Below are positions 1-6,647 of a DNA stretch of 23,666 nucleotides, one piece after another. The translations under genes and the position numbers were made by a program. Position 1 is the first letter of the stretch, and each line of letters starts with the position of its first letter. The notes under the pieces are model-generated. The model saw nothing but the letters and a program-made list of their open reading frames with translations. It was not told the DNA's origin and searched no databases. Origin of the DNA: Planctomycetota bacterium (lineage in GTDB: Bacteria; Planctomycetota; Planctomycetia; Pirellulales; Pirellulaceae); assembly GCA_026692885.1 (NCBI GenBank), contig JAPLNJ010001232.1, positions 1 to 23,666 on the forward strand, written 5' to 3'.

Positions 1-1
1 A

Positions 2-189
2 GCGGCGTAGCCGCGTAGCGCCGCCCTGGGTTATGAGAGGATGGAGCACACCAGCCCTGAAGGGGCGAAACAAGCCTTGGCCGCATCGGACGAACGATGC
101 GTGCGGGATGAACCGATTTGTTTCGCCCTTTCAGGGCTACCATGCTGAATCGAACCCGTACCCAGGGCGTCGCTCTGCGGCTACGCCGC
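2..189. repeat. Nested inverted repeat, dispersed planctomycete-type intergenic element
   Basis: Two pairs of arms are nested. The outer pair (2-30 and 161-189) matches at about 26 of 29 positions. The inner pair (53-73 and 118-138) matches at 20 of 21 positions and reads AGCCCTGAAGGGGCGAAACAA on the left. A third, partial copy of the inner word follows at 207-230. The same kind of word (GCCCTTTCGGGGC, then GCGAAACAAG) reappears near 9266-9292, which suggests a dispersed family. No coding potential is evident. From memory, such elements are frequent between planctomycete genes; their function is unknown to me. Confidence 0.7.
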
Positions 190-230
190 GACGCTCTGCC
201 CTGGGCTGATTTGTTTTGCCCCTTTGGGGC

Positions 231-401
231 GGAAGAGTCGTGGATCACGCTGGCTTCCGCCGGGAAGCTTTCCCCAGCCCCAAACGCGGAATAGAAACGG
301 GATCAAATCAATTGGCCTTGACAGGCACAAACTGAACACGCCAGGACGGACCCCTTTATTCCGCGGTCAGGGCTGTCAGGGTGGAAAGACGCGGGCATCG
401 A
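231..401. other. Intergenic stretch with no recognised gene
   Basis: Between the nested repeat and the small minus-strand gene I see no convincing coding frame, RNA gene or terminator. Small planctomycete proteins like the neighbour at 402-647 are often followed by an HNH endonuclease gene. I looked for one here on the minus strand and found no trace. Confidence 0.5.
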
Positions 402-647
402 TCAGTCCAGGGAACGCGGGTGATGAAGGGACAACCGAGCCTTAGCCTGGACCAGATTGATGAAGCTGCCGACGCGAAGGTACTTGTCGAGTTCCTCTCG
501 CTCGGACGGGCTAAGCCGGCCTTTGCTGTTGCGATCTGACAGTTCGGTCATCCGAGCAACCGTCGGGTCGGTGAACTTCCAGCGGAGCACGGACCTCGCA
601 ACCTCCGGCGACAGATCGCCCTCATCCGGCCCAATGACGTCCGCCAT
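402..647 (-). CDS. Small hypothetical protein (planctomycete family), 81 aa
   Basis: This short charged protein reads LSPEVARSVLRWKF near the N-terminus, then an LSPSEREELDKYLRVG segment, and ends in QAKARLSLH. I recognise the pattern (LSPE.AR..L...F, then L...ERE.L..YL.VG, then .KARLSL) as a small hypothetical family common in planctomycetes, often found beside HNH nuclease or PIN-type genes. Its function is not known to me. It is probably helical and cytoplasmic, with no signal peptide. The ATG at 647 has no Shine-Dalgarno. The frame stays open upstream and encodes TITEIDI directly before this ATG, which looks like the family N-terminus, so the true start may be a non-ATG codon such as ATT at 663-665. 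It lies 88 bp downstream of the HEAT-repeat gene on the same strand, with its own candidate promoter in the gap. Confidence 0.65.
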   Translation of the reverse strand: MADVIGPDEGDLSPEVARSVLRWKFTDPTVARMTELSDRNSKGRLSPSEREELDKYLRVGSFINLVQAKARLSLHHPRSLD

Positions 648-689
648 GATATCAATCTCGGTAATGGTGCCTGTAGTGCTAATGCCCGT

Positions 690-698
690 ATTCTAGCA
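690..698 (-). promoter_or_regulatory. Candidate extended -10 promoter for the small protein gene
   Basis: On the minus strand the sequence reads TGCTAGAAT: a TAGAAT hexamer (690-695) preceded by a TG dinucleotide at the extended -10 spacing. Transcription would start near 683, about 36 nt before the ATG at 647. No good -35 hexamer is visible. The same TAGAAT hexamer occurs upstream of the transglutaminase-like and DnaJ genes. Confidence 0.35.
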
Positions 699-735
699 CC
701 ACATGCCCTCGCAAGGAAACCGCTCCCTCACTTCG

Positions 736-1890
736 TCATGGTTTCGGTGTGATCTGGCGAATCGATTCTTCGGCGGCTTGGCGGAGTTCCGGATCTTCGT
801 CTTGCAACAGGGTTCGCAAAGTTGCCAGAGCCGGCTGGGACGCCGGCCCGATCCGTGCGAGCGTCTGGCAGACCATCACCTTTGGTTCCTGGTCCGGAGA
901 TTTCAGTTGCTCGATCAGCGCCGGCACGGCCGCCTTAGCCGGTGGTCCGATCTCGCCCAGCACCGCGGCGGCGGCTTCCGCCTCCTCCGGCGTCGTCAAC
1001 TGCTCGATGAGCGTCGGCAGGGCTGCTGCCGGATCCCCGGTGGCCTTCCACCAGGTCCGGGCGGACGCCACGCGCGCGGCGATCTTGCGTTGGGCCAAGG
1101 CTGTGCGGATTACCGGCACGGCCGGCGCGGCGAAACCGCCCAAGTCGCCCAGGGCGATCACCGCGTTTTCCCGTACGGGCTCGAACCGGTCGCCGAGCGC
1201 TGCGATCAGCGTCTGCAGTCCCTCCGGTCCGATCTCCGGACCGATCTTGCCCAGCGCCGCGGCCGCATTCCGCCGCACGGACGGCAGCCCCGCCTTGGTC
1301 AGTCGGCAGAGCACGGGAACGGCGGGCTTGGCGGCGGGACCAATCGCGCCCAACGCGCGGCAGGCCCAGTACTGGGTGTGGAAGTCGTCGCTATCGAGCA
1401 GCTGGATCAGCAGCGGCACCGCAGAACAAGCCTCCGGGCCGATGCCCTGGAGACCGGCAATCATAGCGAGCCGTCTTTCCGGCTCTTGTTTTTCCAACAG
1501 ACTGATCAACTTGGGCACGGCCGCTTTGGCCCGTGGTCCCATGTCATGGATCGCGGAAGCCGCACCGATATAGACCCTCCGATCACTGTTTTCCAGGGCC
1601 GCAGTCAACGCCGGCAGTGCCGCTTCGCCGATGTCTGCCAGGGCGGTGCTGGCCGCCTGGCAGACCAGGGGGCCGCAATCGGTCGGGACGGTGTCCTTCA
1701 GAGCCTCAAGCAAGGCGGGAATGGCACCCTGGGCCTTATTCCCCAGCTTTCCCAACCTTCCGGCAGAAGCGGCCCGCAGGTTGGGATCGGGATCACTCAG
1801 ACGGCTCACCAGGGCGGGCACATCGGTTTGAGCCGTGGAGTCTGGTTCATCGACAGCGAACCACAATAGGGCCAGCAGCACTGTACCCAT
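736..1890 (-). CDS. HEAT-repeat protein, 384 aa
   Basis: The protein is an almost uninterrupted array of roughly nine helical repeats of about 37-40 residues, with the recurring pattern (D/G)P.LR.AAA..LG.IG..A..A.P.L..LL. This is the HEAT / PBS-lyase-like solenoid fold, which acts as a protein-binding scaffold; the partner cannot be read from the sequence. The first 12 residues (MGTVLLALLWFA) are hydrophobic and may be a short signal or membrane-targeting segment, but no clear cleavage site or lipobox follows. The ATG is supported by a strong GAGGAG at 1899-1904 with 8-nt spacing. The gene is divergent from the dihydrouridine synthase, and the small protein gene lies downstream on the same strand. 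HEAT proteins of this type are numerous in planctomycetes. Confidence 0.85.
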   Translation of the reverse strand: MGTVLLALLWFAVDEPDSTAQTDVPALVSRLSDPDPNLRAASAGRLGKLGNKAQGAIPALLEALKDTVPTDCGPLVCQAASTALADIGEAALPALTAALENSDRRVYIGAASAIHDMGPRAKAAVPKLISLLEKQEPERRLAMIAGLQGIGPEACSAVPLLIQLLDSDDFHTQYWACRALGAIGPAAKPAVPVLCRLTKAGLPSVRRNAAAALGKIGPEIGPEGLQTLIAALGDRFEPVRENAVIALGDLGGFAAPAVPVIRTALAQRKIAARVASARTWWKATGDPAAALPTLIEQLTTPEEAEAAAAVLGEIGPPAKAAVPALIEQLKSPDQEPKVMVCQTLARIGPASQPALATLRTLLQDEDPELRQAAEESIRQITPKP

Positions 1891-1898
1891 AGGTGTAT

Positions 1899-1904
1899 CT
1901 CCTC
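1899..1904 (-). promoter_or_regulatory. Shine-Dalgarno of the HEAT-repeat gene
   Basis: GAGGAG on the minus strand, 8 nt before the ATG at 1888-1890. It fixes the start of the HEAT-repeat gene, whose short hydrophobic N-terminus might otherwise be doubted. Confidence 0.7.
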
Positions 1905-1907
1905 GGC

Positions 1908-1913
1908 TATAAT
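1908..1913 (+). promoter_or_regulatory. Candidate -10 element upstream of the dihydrouridine synthase gene
   Basis: A perfect TATAAT lies 49 nt before the ATG at 1963, inside a small inverted repeat (GGCTA, six bases, TAGCC) in the 72-bp divergent intergenic region. No convincing -35 is present at 16-18 bp. Confidence 0.4.
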
Positions 1914-1962
1914 CCTAGCCGTTGCAGTAGCTTGTTACGAGTACCGTCTCTACGCCACTTCT

Positions 1963-3063
1963 ATGAACACCGCCACGCTTGTCGACCGAATCTCTGTCAC
2001 GCCGCTCGGTGTTCCGCCCCTGCGTATCGGGTCGGTCGTGATCGATCCGCCGGTGCTGCAGGCGCCGATGGCCGGCTTCACCAACTACGTCTTTCGCCAG
2101 CTGGTGCGTGAATTCGGCGGCGCCGGATTGTTGGCCACGGAGATGGTCAGCGCGCGGGGCTTTGCCTGGCTCGACGAGCATACGGCAGAACATCCGGATC
2201 GTCTGTGGGGCGTGGCCGAGGAACCGCGCCCGTTGGCCGTCCAGATTTGGGACAACGATCCGCAGATCTTGGCCGATGTCGGCGCGCGGCTGGCGCACGA
2301 GTATCGCGTCAGCGTCGTCGATATCAACTTCGGCTGTCCGGTCAAGCAGGTGACCGAAAAGGCCCACAGTGGCTCGTACCTGCTCCGCGATCCGGACCGG
2401 GTGGGCGCGATCGTCGAGCGTGTGGTCCAGGCTTGCGCGCCGACGCCCGTGACGGCCAAGATTCGGCTGGGCTGTACGCGGCAGACGGTCAACGCCAGCG
2501 CAGTCGCGCAGGCCGTGGAATCCGCGGGAGCCGCGGCTCTGACTGTGCACGGTCGGACCGCCCAAGATTTCTTTCGCGGCCGGGCCGATTGGGAACGCAT
2601 CGCGGAGATCAAGTCAGTTCTGCGCCGGATTCCGTTGATCGGGAACGGCGATCTGGACAGCCCCGATAAAGTAGTCGATGCGTTCCGGCGTTATCGAGTG
2701 GATGGCGTGATGATCGCCCGCGCGGCGTTGGGCCGTCCGTGGCTCTTTCGCCAGATCCAGGCGGCCCTCCGTGGTGAATCCGTGCCTCCCGACCCGACGC
2801 TCAGCGAACAACGTGAGATTCTGCTCAGGCATCAGCGTTTGACTCTGGAGCGGTTCGGTGTGGACAAAGGGACCACCCTAATGCGAAAATATGCCTGCTG
2901 TTATGCGCAAGGCCAACCGGGCGCTCGGCAGTTTCGAGCCTACGCGGCCAAGGCGACGGCGGAGGAATTCGTGGAGCTGGTAGAGCGGTATTTTCCGCGT
3001 GACGACGACCTTGGGGTGCGGGGCCCTGTCACCGCTGTTCCCCACGTGCTGACGGACGGATGA
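1963..3063 (+). CDS. dusB: tRNA-dihydrouridine synthase (DusB/NifR3-type), 366 aa
   Basis: This FMN- and NADPH-dependent enzyme reduces uridine to dihydrouridine in tRNA D-loops. The family signatures appear in order on a TIM-barrel: APMAGFTN (34-41, flavin site), DINFGCP with the catalytic cysteine C125, AKIRLG (165-170), TVHGRTA (194-200), IGNGD (226-230, flavin phosphate) and IARAALGRPWLF (251-262). Length and motif spacing fit full-length bacterial Dus; the GCPVKQV loop is closest to DusB. The C-terminal tail after about residue 340 is variable. No clear Shine-Dalgarno precedes the ATG at 1963, so the exact start is not certain, but the first motif at residue 34 leaves little room for change. 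The stop is 16 nt before the protease ATG, so the two are probably co-transcribed. Confidence 0.93.
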   Translation: MNTATLVDRISVTPLGVPPLRIGSVVIDPPVLQAPMAGFTNYVFRQLVREFGGAGLLATEMVSARGFAWLDEHTAEHPDRLWGVAEEPRPLAVQIWDNDPQILADVGARLAHEYRVSVVDINFGCPVKQVTEKAHSGSYLLRDPDRVGAIVERVVQACAPTPVTAKIRLGCTRQTVNASAVAQAVESAGAAALTVHGRTAQDFFRGRADWERIAEIKSVLRRIPLIGNGDLDSPDKVVDAFRRYRVDGVMIARAALGRPWLFRQIQAALRGESVPPDPTLSEQREILLRHQRLTLERFGVDKGTTLMRKYACCYAQGQPGARQFRAYAAKATAEEFVELVERYFPRDDDLGVRGPVTAVPHVLTDG

Positions 3064-3068
3064 CTCCC

Positions 3069-3074
3069 AGGAGG
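3069..3074 (+). promoter_or_regulatory. Shine-Dalgarno deciding the protease start
   Basis: A full AGGAGG lies 5 nt before the ATG at 3080. It overlaps the in-frame GTG at 3074, which is therefore unlikely to be the start. Confidence 0.8.
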
Positions 3075-3079
3075 TGACC

Positions 3080-3535
3080 ATGCCCGCAGTGAATCGCGTC
3101 ATTGGCATCGGTAGCCCGTACGGGGATGACGTGGCGGGTTGGCGGGTCGTGGAGATGCTGAGCAGCCGGGAGGAGATCTCGACGGAGTGCGTCGCGATCG
3201 GGGCTGGGCAATTACTGGACTACTTGCAGGGCTGTCAGCGCGCGATTCTGATCGATGCCTGTGAAAGCGCCCAGCCGCCGGGGAGTATCACACGCCTGAT
3301 CTGGCCCGATCTGCGGATTCCGGTCCAGCATCGGCGGTCGACGCACGCTCTGAGCGTGGGCGAGACGTTGGAATTGGCGGCCGAGCTTGGCCACCTGCCC
3401 GCCAGCGTCGTCCTGTTCGGCATCGAGATCAGCAGTTGCCAACCGGGGGCGGAGTTGAATCCCGTCGTGGAGCAGGCGCTGCCCGAATTGGAACGCCGCG
3501 TGTTGGGGGAGCTGGCGTCGCGGGCTTATGCTTGA
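3080..3535 (+). CDS. Hydrogenase maturation protease (HycI/HybD family), 151 aa
   Basis: Members of this family cleave the C-terminal peptide of NiFe-hydrogenase large subunits after nickel insertion. Visible signatures are GIGSPYGDD (9-17; family pattern GxGNxxxxDD/E), LIDAC (57-61) and STHALS (87-92). D17, D59 and H89 occupy the positions of the nickel-sensing Glu/Asp/His ligands of HybD. The N of the usual GxGN is serine here. Length fits the family. The ATG follows a perfect AGGAGG. It sits 16 nt behind the dihydrouridine synthase gene. No hydrogenase subunit or hyp gene is in the window, so the substrate is elsewhere or the protease serves another protein. Confidence 0.85.
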   Translation: MPAVNRVIGIGSPYGDDVAGWRVVEMLSSREEISTECVAIGAGQLLDYLQGCQRAILIDACESAQPPGSITRLIWPDLRIPVQHRRSTHALSVGETLELAAELGHLPASVVLFGIEISSCQPGAELNPVVEQALPELERRVLGELASRAYA

Positions 3536-3587
3536 CCGCAAGGCGAGCTGTTGTGCCATTTGTTAACGAGAACAGAGGGCTAGCACA

Positions 3588-3615
3588 TTGACGGCTATAC
3601 CGAGTGCGGTACAAT
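3588..3615 (+). promoter_or_regulatory. Sigma70-like promoter upstream of the HicA remnant
   Basis: TTGACG (3588-3593), a 16-bp spacer and TACAAT (3610-3615) form the best -35/-10 pair seen in the window. Transcription would begin near 3622. The next large gene starts 400 nt later, and what lies between is hairpins and a broken toxin gene. Confidence 0.5.
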
Positions 3616-3628
3616 CTGGCGATATATA

Positions 3629-3661
3629 CGGAAGTGGTGTCGGCGCAAGCTTGCACTTCCG
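3629..3661 (+). repeat. Hairpin just downstream of the 3588 promoter
   Basis: CGGAAGTG (3629-3636) pairs with CACTTCCG (3654-3661) around a 17-nt loop that contains most of the palindrome GCAAGCTTGC. Smaller hairpins follow (ACGGA/TCCGT and CCTGG/CCAGG, about 3668-3710). There is no T-tract, so this is not a clear terminator for the upstream operon. Confidence 0.4.
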
Positions 3662-3748
3662 ATACATTTACGGACTTTTCTCCGTGTTCGCTCAGACCTG
3701 GATGCGCCAGGCTGGAGCAGCGAATATGTCCGCTGGAAGCACGGACGC

Positions 3749-3916
3749 GAGGGGCCGTCACTGGTGCCTAGTCATCACATCCTCAAAAAGGATGGCTGTA
3801 GGCGGCTCTCGATCCCCGTCCATGCAGGCAAGACGGTCGGTACTGGGCTACTGTTGTCTCAGATCAAAGCTGCCGGTCTTACCGTGGAAAGATTCATAGT
3901 GTTGCTAAATTCATAG
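3749..3916 (+). pseudogene. HicA-type mRNA interferase, C-terminal remnant
   Basis: From 3770 to the TAG at 3914-3916 one frame reads SHHILKKDGCRRLSIPVHAG, then KTVGTGLLLSQIKAAGLTVE and RFIVLLNS. This matches the C-terminal half of HicA toxins: the GSHH motif carrying the catalytic histidine, a basic RRLxIPVH strand, GK.(..)G.L..IIK.AGLT..EF...L. The usual glycine before SHH is replaced by proline. The N-terminal strand and helix expected upstream are missing, and no start codon or HicB antitoxin partner is visible, so I call it a decayed gene. Base composition is visibly lower in GC than neighbouring genes, consistent with a mobile toxin-antitoxin module. Confidence 0.6.
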
Positions 3917-4020
3917 CGACTGGGGTGCGATTTCCACGTACCCCATGATCTCACGCCCGACCAGAAGGCAACACTCCGGGTCGGTTAGCTGGTACTCTCA
4001 GCAGAAAAGGAAAGTCACCG

Positions 4021-6423
4021 TTGGACAAGCACAGCGGCTCTTCACGAGGGGTCCCCGAGCACCTGCGCGCCGAGTGCGAGGCTCAACTTCAGGCGGGCGA
4101 AGAAGTTCTCGCGTACTTCACGCCAGACCTGGATCATGCCCTGCGCTTCGGGCCGGGCTTGGTCGTGGTCACCAACCAGCGGCTCCTGTCCGTCGACCTG
4201 GTGGCCGACACCGCGGACTCCACGGGGACCCGGTTGGCGGAACAAACAAAGCCGTCTCCTCCCGGAAGAGCGGCCACCAGCGGCGCGAGCCAGGGCACCT
4301 ACTGTTGGCACTCGTGGCCGTTTAGCAAGGACATTACCCTGAGCGAAAAAGATCAGGGTCGCATTGGCACGCTGGAGCTGATCGGGCCGACCGGGCGTCT
4401 GGCCCACTGGCGTTATACGGTCAGCCGCGCCGCGGGGGCTCGGCGCCTCGTGCGAAGTCATGCCGGGCTGGCTCAAGGGCCGACGGAATCCCTGGAGGAA
4501 TCGGATGCGGAGGAGTTCAGCGAGGAGTTCGCCGAGGAGTCGCCGGGGGAGACCAGGGAGACGAGAGGGGGAACGTTGTCGCTGCTGCGGTTGTGGCGGT
4601 TCGCCAAGCGACACGTCTGGCTGATCCTGCTCGGGGGCCTGTTGTCGATGGGCGCCACCGCAGCCGGCTTGATCCCGCCCCTACTGATGATGCCCCTGTA
4701 CGACAAAGTCCTCAGCCCATATCAAGAGGAGTCGAAGGAGATCGAGGCCAATACCGCCCCGAAATCGCCGGCCCGGGAGCAACAGTACGCCGATTTGGAG
4801 AGAACGCATCAGGACCGGTTCGCACTAGTTCCCTGGTTGCTGGCCGGACTGGCCGGTGCCGCGGTGCTGGCTTGGCTGCTGGGCTTTGCGCAGAGCTGGT
4901 TGAGCAACCGGGTCAGTGAACGGATTAGCATGGATCTGCGTAATCGCACCTTCGAACACCTGGTCGGGCTGTCGTTGGAGTTCTTCGGCGAAAAACGAAC
5001 CGGGGACTTGATCTCTCGCATCAGTAGCGATACGGACCGGATCTGCAGCTTCTTGTCGGACACGGTCGTGGATTTTCTTACCGACTGTCTGACGATCGTG
5101 GGCATCGCCGCCATCCTCGCCTGGATCGATCCCCTGCTGGGCATCACGACGTTTTGTACCTTCCCGGCTATCGGCTGGTTGACCTATTGGGTCCGCAACC
5201 ATCTCAACACCGGCTTCTCTCGTTCCTATCGGGCGTGGGATGTGATGACTAGCATCCTGGCCGACACGATCCCGGGAATTCGGGTGGTGAAAGCCTTTGC
5301 GCAAGAAGGCCGCGAGATCGAAGGCTTTCGGCGGAGCAACGAGGCGATCTTCCGACTCAACAACCGCGTGAACACGGTGTGGGCTTTTTTTTGGCCCTTG
5401 GTGGCGTTCTTGAATGAACTCGGTCTGCTCGTGATTTGGGGGCTGGGGGCGTACCGCCTCTACCATCATCAGATCACCCTGGGTGTGTTGGCGACGTTTA
5501 CCCTCTACATCGGTCGGTTCTACTCGCGCTTGGAAGCCATGACTCGCATGTTCAGTGCCATCCAACGCGCTGCCACGAGCACGCATCGCTTGTTCGAAAT
5601 CCTGGACCGGGTGCCCAGTGTCCGCGAACCGGCTCAACCCATTCGTCCCGGCCGCGTGCGGGGGAAGATCGAATTGCGCAACGTCAGCTTCCGTTACGGC
5701 AATCGCGCGGTGGTCGAGGATCTGAATCTGGTCATCGAACCGGGCGAGATGGTGGGGGTGGTCGGGCCGAGCGGCGCCGGCAAGACGACGCTGGTGAACC
5801 TGCTGTGCCGTTTCTATGACGTGGCGGATGGAGCAATCCTGGTCGACGGGGTCGACATCCGCTCGTTCCCCATTGCCGAGTATCGACGGAACATTGGCAT
5901 TGTCTTGCAGGAGCCGTTTCTGTTCTTCGGCACCATCGCCGACAACATGGCGTACGGACGGCCGACGGCGACCCGCGAAGAGATTGTGACAGCGGCCCGT
6001 GCCGCGCGTGCCCACGAGTTCATCCTGCAGCGACCGCTGTCCTACGATTCCCTGGTCGGCGAACGCGGCCAACAGCTCTCGGGCGGCGAACGCCAACGCA
6101 TCTCGATTGCCCGGGCCATTCTGATTGATCCTCGGATCCTGATTCTCGACGAGGCCACCTCCTCGGTAGATACCGAGACCGAACGCGAAATCCAACGGGC
6201 CCTGGATAACCTCGTCCAGGGCCGAACGACCATCGCCATTGCCCACCGCCTGAGTACCTTGCAACGTGCCGACCGCCTGATCGTTCTGGAGCGGGGGAAA
6301 ATCGTGGAAATGGGCCGCCACGAGGAGTTGCTGCAACAGGGCGGGATCTATGCTCGCTTATACCAGGCGCAATGGGCGGATGAGCAGCACGCGGCGAACT
6401 CGCCGACGGAAGGCCCGGCTTGA
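4021..6423 (+). CDS. ABC transporter, fused permease and ATPase, cyanophycin-metabolism-associated type, 800 aa
   Basis: The fused exporter half-transporter probably works as a homodimer in the cytoplasmic membrane. Residues 1-150 form a soluble domain with a PH-like strand pattern (EEVLAYFTPDLDHALRFG, then VVVTNQRLL). A very acidic linker (about 157-181) follows, then six membrane segments from about 199 with an unusual 40-residue charged loop between the first two (226-267). The nucleotide-binding domain carries Walker A GPSGAGKT (582-589), signature LSGGE (686-690), Walker B ILILDE (706-711) and H-loop H742. From memory, an N-terminal domain of this kind marks the transporters that accompany cyanophycin synthetases in proteobacteria, which fits the next gene. 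The start is TTG, preceded by AAGGAAAG at about 5-7 nt; no in-frame ATG is close. The substrate is unknown; aspartate-arginine dipeptides or amino acids are only guesses. Confidence 0.88.
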   Translation: MDKHSGSSRGVPEHLRAECEAQLQAGEEVLAYFTPDLDHALRFGPGLVVVTNQRLLSVDLVADTADSTGTRLAEQTKPSPPGRAATSGASQGTYCWHSWPFSKDITLSEKDQGRIGTLELIGPTGRLAHWRYTVSRAAGARRLVRSHAGLAQGPTESLEESDAEEFSEEFAEESPGETRETRGGTLSLLRLWRFAKRHVWLILLGGLLSMGATAAGLIPPLLMMPLYDKVLSPYQEESKEIEANTAPKSPAREQQYADLERTHQDRFALVPWLLAGLAGAAVLAWLLGFAQSWLSNRVSERISMDLRNRTFEHLVGLSLEFFGEKRTGDLISRISSDTDRICSFLSDTVVDFLTDCLTIVGIAAILAWIDPLLGITTFCTFPAIGWLTYWVRNHLNTGFSRSYRAWDVMTSILADTIPGIRVVKAFAQEGREIEGFRRSNEAIFRLNNRVNTVWAFFWPLVAFLNELGLLVIWGLGAYRLYHHQITLGVLATFTLYIGRFYSRLEAMTRMFSAIQRAATSTHRLFEILDRVPSVREPAQPIRPGRVRGKIELRNVSFRYGNRAVVEDLNLVIEPGEMVGVVGPSGAGKTTLVNLLCRFYDVADGAILVDGVDIRSFPIAEYRRNIGIVLQEPFLFFGTIADNMAYGRPTATREEIVTAARAARAHEFILQRPLSYDSLVGERGQQLSGGERQRISIARAILIDPRILILDEATSSVDTETEREIQRALDNLVQGRTTIAIAHRLSTLQRADRLIVLERGKIVEMGRHEELLQQGGIYARLYQAQWADEQHAANSPTEGPA

Positions 6424-6466
6424 GCTGTTTGCGACTGGGCTGGTATACTCGGAGTGCCACCGCGAA

Positions 6467-6590
6467 CTTGGAAGTTGCGAGTAGCAGAATTCACCAGAAT
6501 TCTGGCCGTTTCGCCGTGCGACAGTTACCCCGCTTTCACCCGAAATCTGGCGATTTCAGCTACTTTGTTTCGAGACTCGCAACTTCCAAG
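6467..6590. repeat. Inverted repeat upstream of the cyanophycin synthetase-like gene
   Basis: CTTGGAAGTTGCGAGT (6467-6482) is matched perfectly in inverse at 6575-6590, and an imperfect match continues outward for about ten more bases. The interior holds CAGAATTC twice. The element fills most of the 224-bp gap between the transporter and the synthetase-like gene. It could be a small transposable-type element or a folded leader. Confidence 0.6.
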
Positions 6591-6647
6591 ACCGCGGGTG
6601 TGGTGTGGACAGTCCGTGCTTTTTTCTCTTTCCCGTAGGTCCGGTCC

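Noticed and set aside
224..445. Plus-strand open frame of 73 codons near the left edge
   Set aside because: It spans the end of the repeat region, has no ribosome site and no family resemblance, and overlaps the small minus-strand gene.
703..1869. Long plus-strand open frame (388 codons) opposite the HEAT-repeat gene
   Set aside because: Its translation is rich in Arg/Gly/Gln with no family resemblance. The minus strand in the same place gives a clean HEAT solenoid with a strong ribosome site.
3588..3899. Plus-strand open frame of 103 codons
   Set aside because: It overlaps the HicA remnant in a different frame and shows no family pattern; the HicA frame is much more convincing.
3911..3997. 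Short minus-strand open stretch with protein-like composition (ends DPECCLLVGREIMGYVEI, then APQSL)
   Set aside because: It has only 28 codons between stops, no start codon and no recognised family. It could be another gene fragment but cannot be supported.
4825..6336. 503-codon minus-strand open frame
   Set aside because: It lies wholly inside the ABC transporter gene. Its translation has no recognisable domains, while the plus strand shows all ATPase motifs.
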